Assembly (NCBI RefSeq): GCF_003048535.1
Contig: NZ_PIRQ01000009.1
Span: forward strand, 1 to 64,000
Source of the DNA: Campylobacter concisus
GTDB lineage: Bacteria > Campylobacterota > Campylobacteria > Campylobacterales > Campylobacteraceae
Direction of reading: 5' to 3'
Length of the DNA stretch: 64,000 bases
Shown: one piece after another, positions 62,944-64,000 of the stretch
Numbering within the stretch: position 1 is the first letter of the stretch
Layout of the letters: each line of letters starts with the position of its first letter
Program-made: the position numbers and the translations under genes
Notes under the pieces: model-generated
Database searches by the model: none
Seen by the model: the letters and a program-made list of their open reading frames with translations, nothing else
Told to the model about the DNA's origin: nothing

Positions 62944-64000
62944 TTATCACCTCATTTATTTTTCTTGCACATTCAAAAAAATACTCAAGCTTGTTTAGCT
63001 CAAGTAAATCGCCATCAAGTATGAAATTTGCCCTATCACTAAAATTTTTCTCACTCACAAATAGAAATTCTTCATATTTTATCTCGCCATCAAGATAGCC
63101 ATTTAGCAGATCAATAAAATCACTATCAAGCTTATCTTGCTTCAAATCTTGCAAATTTAACTTTGCGCTTAAGCCTTTGATCGTGCTTTCTAGCTCTTTT
63201 AGGCGAGTGATTATCCTATTTTCCTCATCACTTAGATCAAGTGCCGCCTTTTGCTCTTCAATGCGTTTAACTTGACTTTGCTTGCTAAGACTTAAGCTAT
63301 CAGGTAGCTTCCACTCAAACTCCACTCTAGGCTTGTTCGCAACAGCGTAAGCGCCTATCATCTGCGAAGTCGTCCTCTCACCTTTTTTAAAGCTGTTATT
63401 ATTCACACTTTGTGTATCTTTTAAGTAAATTTTTGGAGCAAATTTGCTCTTTTGCTTCTCATTTTCTTGCTCTTTTATAAATTTTTCTTGCTCCATTGCC
63501 CCAAGTTTTGCGCTTATATCATCTTTGCTAAAATCAGGCATCATTATCTTTGAGCCAGCGTTAAAGCCGATCTCGCCATTTGAGAGCAAATTTATCCTTG
63601 AGTTTAGCTCGGCTAGCTTAAGCCCAAGCTCGTCTAGCTCGGCTCTTTTTTTATCAAGAGTAAAATTTATCGCATCAAACTCAGCTTTATTTATCTCGCC
63701 ATACTCAAACCAAAACTCATTTTCAGCCGCAGCCTTAGCAAAGCTATCGACAAATTTTGTCTCTAAATTTATAAGTGAATTTAGGGCAATGGCGTTGAAA
63801 TAAACCTTTGCGACCTGAAAAGCGGTGAGATTCATCAGCTCTTCGTCTTTGTAGATTTTCTCCACGCCCTTGTGGTCTAAAATTTTATCAGCAGCCTCGC
63901 TCGCACCACCGTCAAAGATGAGGTACTCGACCTTTGCCGTGATCGATCCAGCCTTTGTCATATACCCGCCCTTTAGCTCGTCAGGCACAAAGGTATATCT
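62936..64000 (-). CDS. TolC-family outer-membrane efflux protein (5' end outside window)
   Basis: At least 354 residues of a TolC/OprM-like outer-membrane factor, open at the right edge of the window. It has long alternating helical segments (EFDAINFTLDKKRAELDELGLKLAELNSRINLL, LSKQSQVKRIEEQKAALDLS, ITRLKELESTIKGLSAKL), VEFEWKLPDSLSLSK in a strand region, and YLIFDGG near its visible start, the usual place of the first strand in this family. The codons continue without stop to base 64000. The periplasmic adaptor and pump genes are not in view; an upstream operon is likely. Confidence 0.8.
   Translation of the reverse strand, partial: RYTFVPDELKGGYMTKAGSITAKVEYLIFDGGASEAADKILDHKGVEKIYKDEELMNLTAFQVAKVYFNAIALNSLINLETKFVDSFAKAAAENEFWFEYGEINKAEFDAINFTLDKKRAELDELGLKLAELNSRINLLSNGEIGFNAGSKIMMPDFSKDDISAKLGAMEQEKFIKEQENEKQKSKFAPKIYLKDTQSVNNNSFKKGERTTSQMIGAYAVANKPRVEFEWKLPDSLSLSKQSQVKRIEEQKAALDLSDEENRIITRLKELESTIKGLSAKLNLQDLKQDKLDSDFIDLLNGYLDGEIKYEEFLFVSEKNFSDRANFILDGDLLELNKLEYFFECARKINEVIIE

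Overview
The window is chromosomal DNA from a low-GC campylobacterote, most likely a Campylobacter of the C. concisus group. The evidence is the AT-rich codon use with very frequent AAATTT words, extended TGnTATAAT -10 boxes, a CjaA-type cysteine-binding lipoprotein, a fliL-acpS pair, and the order uvrB / two small genes / pseudopilin / priA / ispG, which matches what I recall of C. jejuni. The genus is well supported; the species is inference. No rRNA, tRNA, CRISPR array, transposase or prophage gene was found.

Layout. 0.2-5 kb (minus strand): DUF945, DedA and SYLF proteins, ribonuclease Y and 5-formyl-THF cyclo-ligase. 4.9-8.1 kb (plus): TlpA-like lipoprotein, ftsY, VanZ-like, radA. 8.2-10 kb (minus): a probably sigma-28-driven flagellar-type protein, then acpS and fliL. 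10-13.3 kb: ybaK, MidA-like methyltransferase, TRIC-like channel, a second SYLF protein and a small acidic protein. 13.4-20.5 kb: a Fur-family gene followed by a tight nine-gene operon (degenerate HMA protein, ferritin-like membrane protein, Lys-rich YtxH-like protein, two glycine-zipper membrane proteins, P1B-type ATPase, AGCS symporter, small bis-His membrane protein, ModD-like enzyme). 20.9-30.5 kb: BCCT transporter, two DKNYY proteins behind an ABC-F ATPase, MATE transporter, YgjP-like metallopeptidase, Sel1-repeat protein. 30.6-37.3 kb: TRAP-TAXI transporter and a pst phosphate ABC system. 37.3-43.4 kb: agmatine-to-putrescine genes (aguA, aguB) with a CDF transporter between them, then an amino-acid ABC operon ending in cjaA. 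43.8-53 kb: phosphomannomutase, groES-groEL with a CIRCE operator, AsmA-like protein, a frameshifted MFS gene, an AT-rich membrane protein and a repeat-rich gap. 53.2-64 kb: uvrB, ZapB/ZapA-like small proteins, pseudopilin, priA, ispG, dnaB, comEC, an EamA transporter and a TolC-family protein cut by the right edge.

The most interesting region is 13.4-20.5 kb. Its P-type ATPase carries SCA in the ion-binding helix where CPC is usual, and Arg-rich motifs replace CxxC in the HMA-like domains. It lies among small glycine-zipper and lysine-rich membrane proteins, a ferritin-like protein and a Fur homologue. This composition resembles ferrosome (fez) iron-storage-organelle clusters and suggests such a system in Campylobacter, extended here by a possible b-heme membrane protein, an AGCS symporter and a ModD-like phosphoribosyltransferase. 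The assignment rests on motifs and gene order only.

Most of the rest is core metabolism and transport in compact operons with start/stop overlaps. Rho-independent hairpins separate most convergent units.
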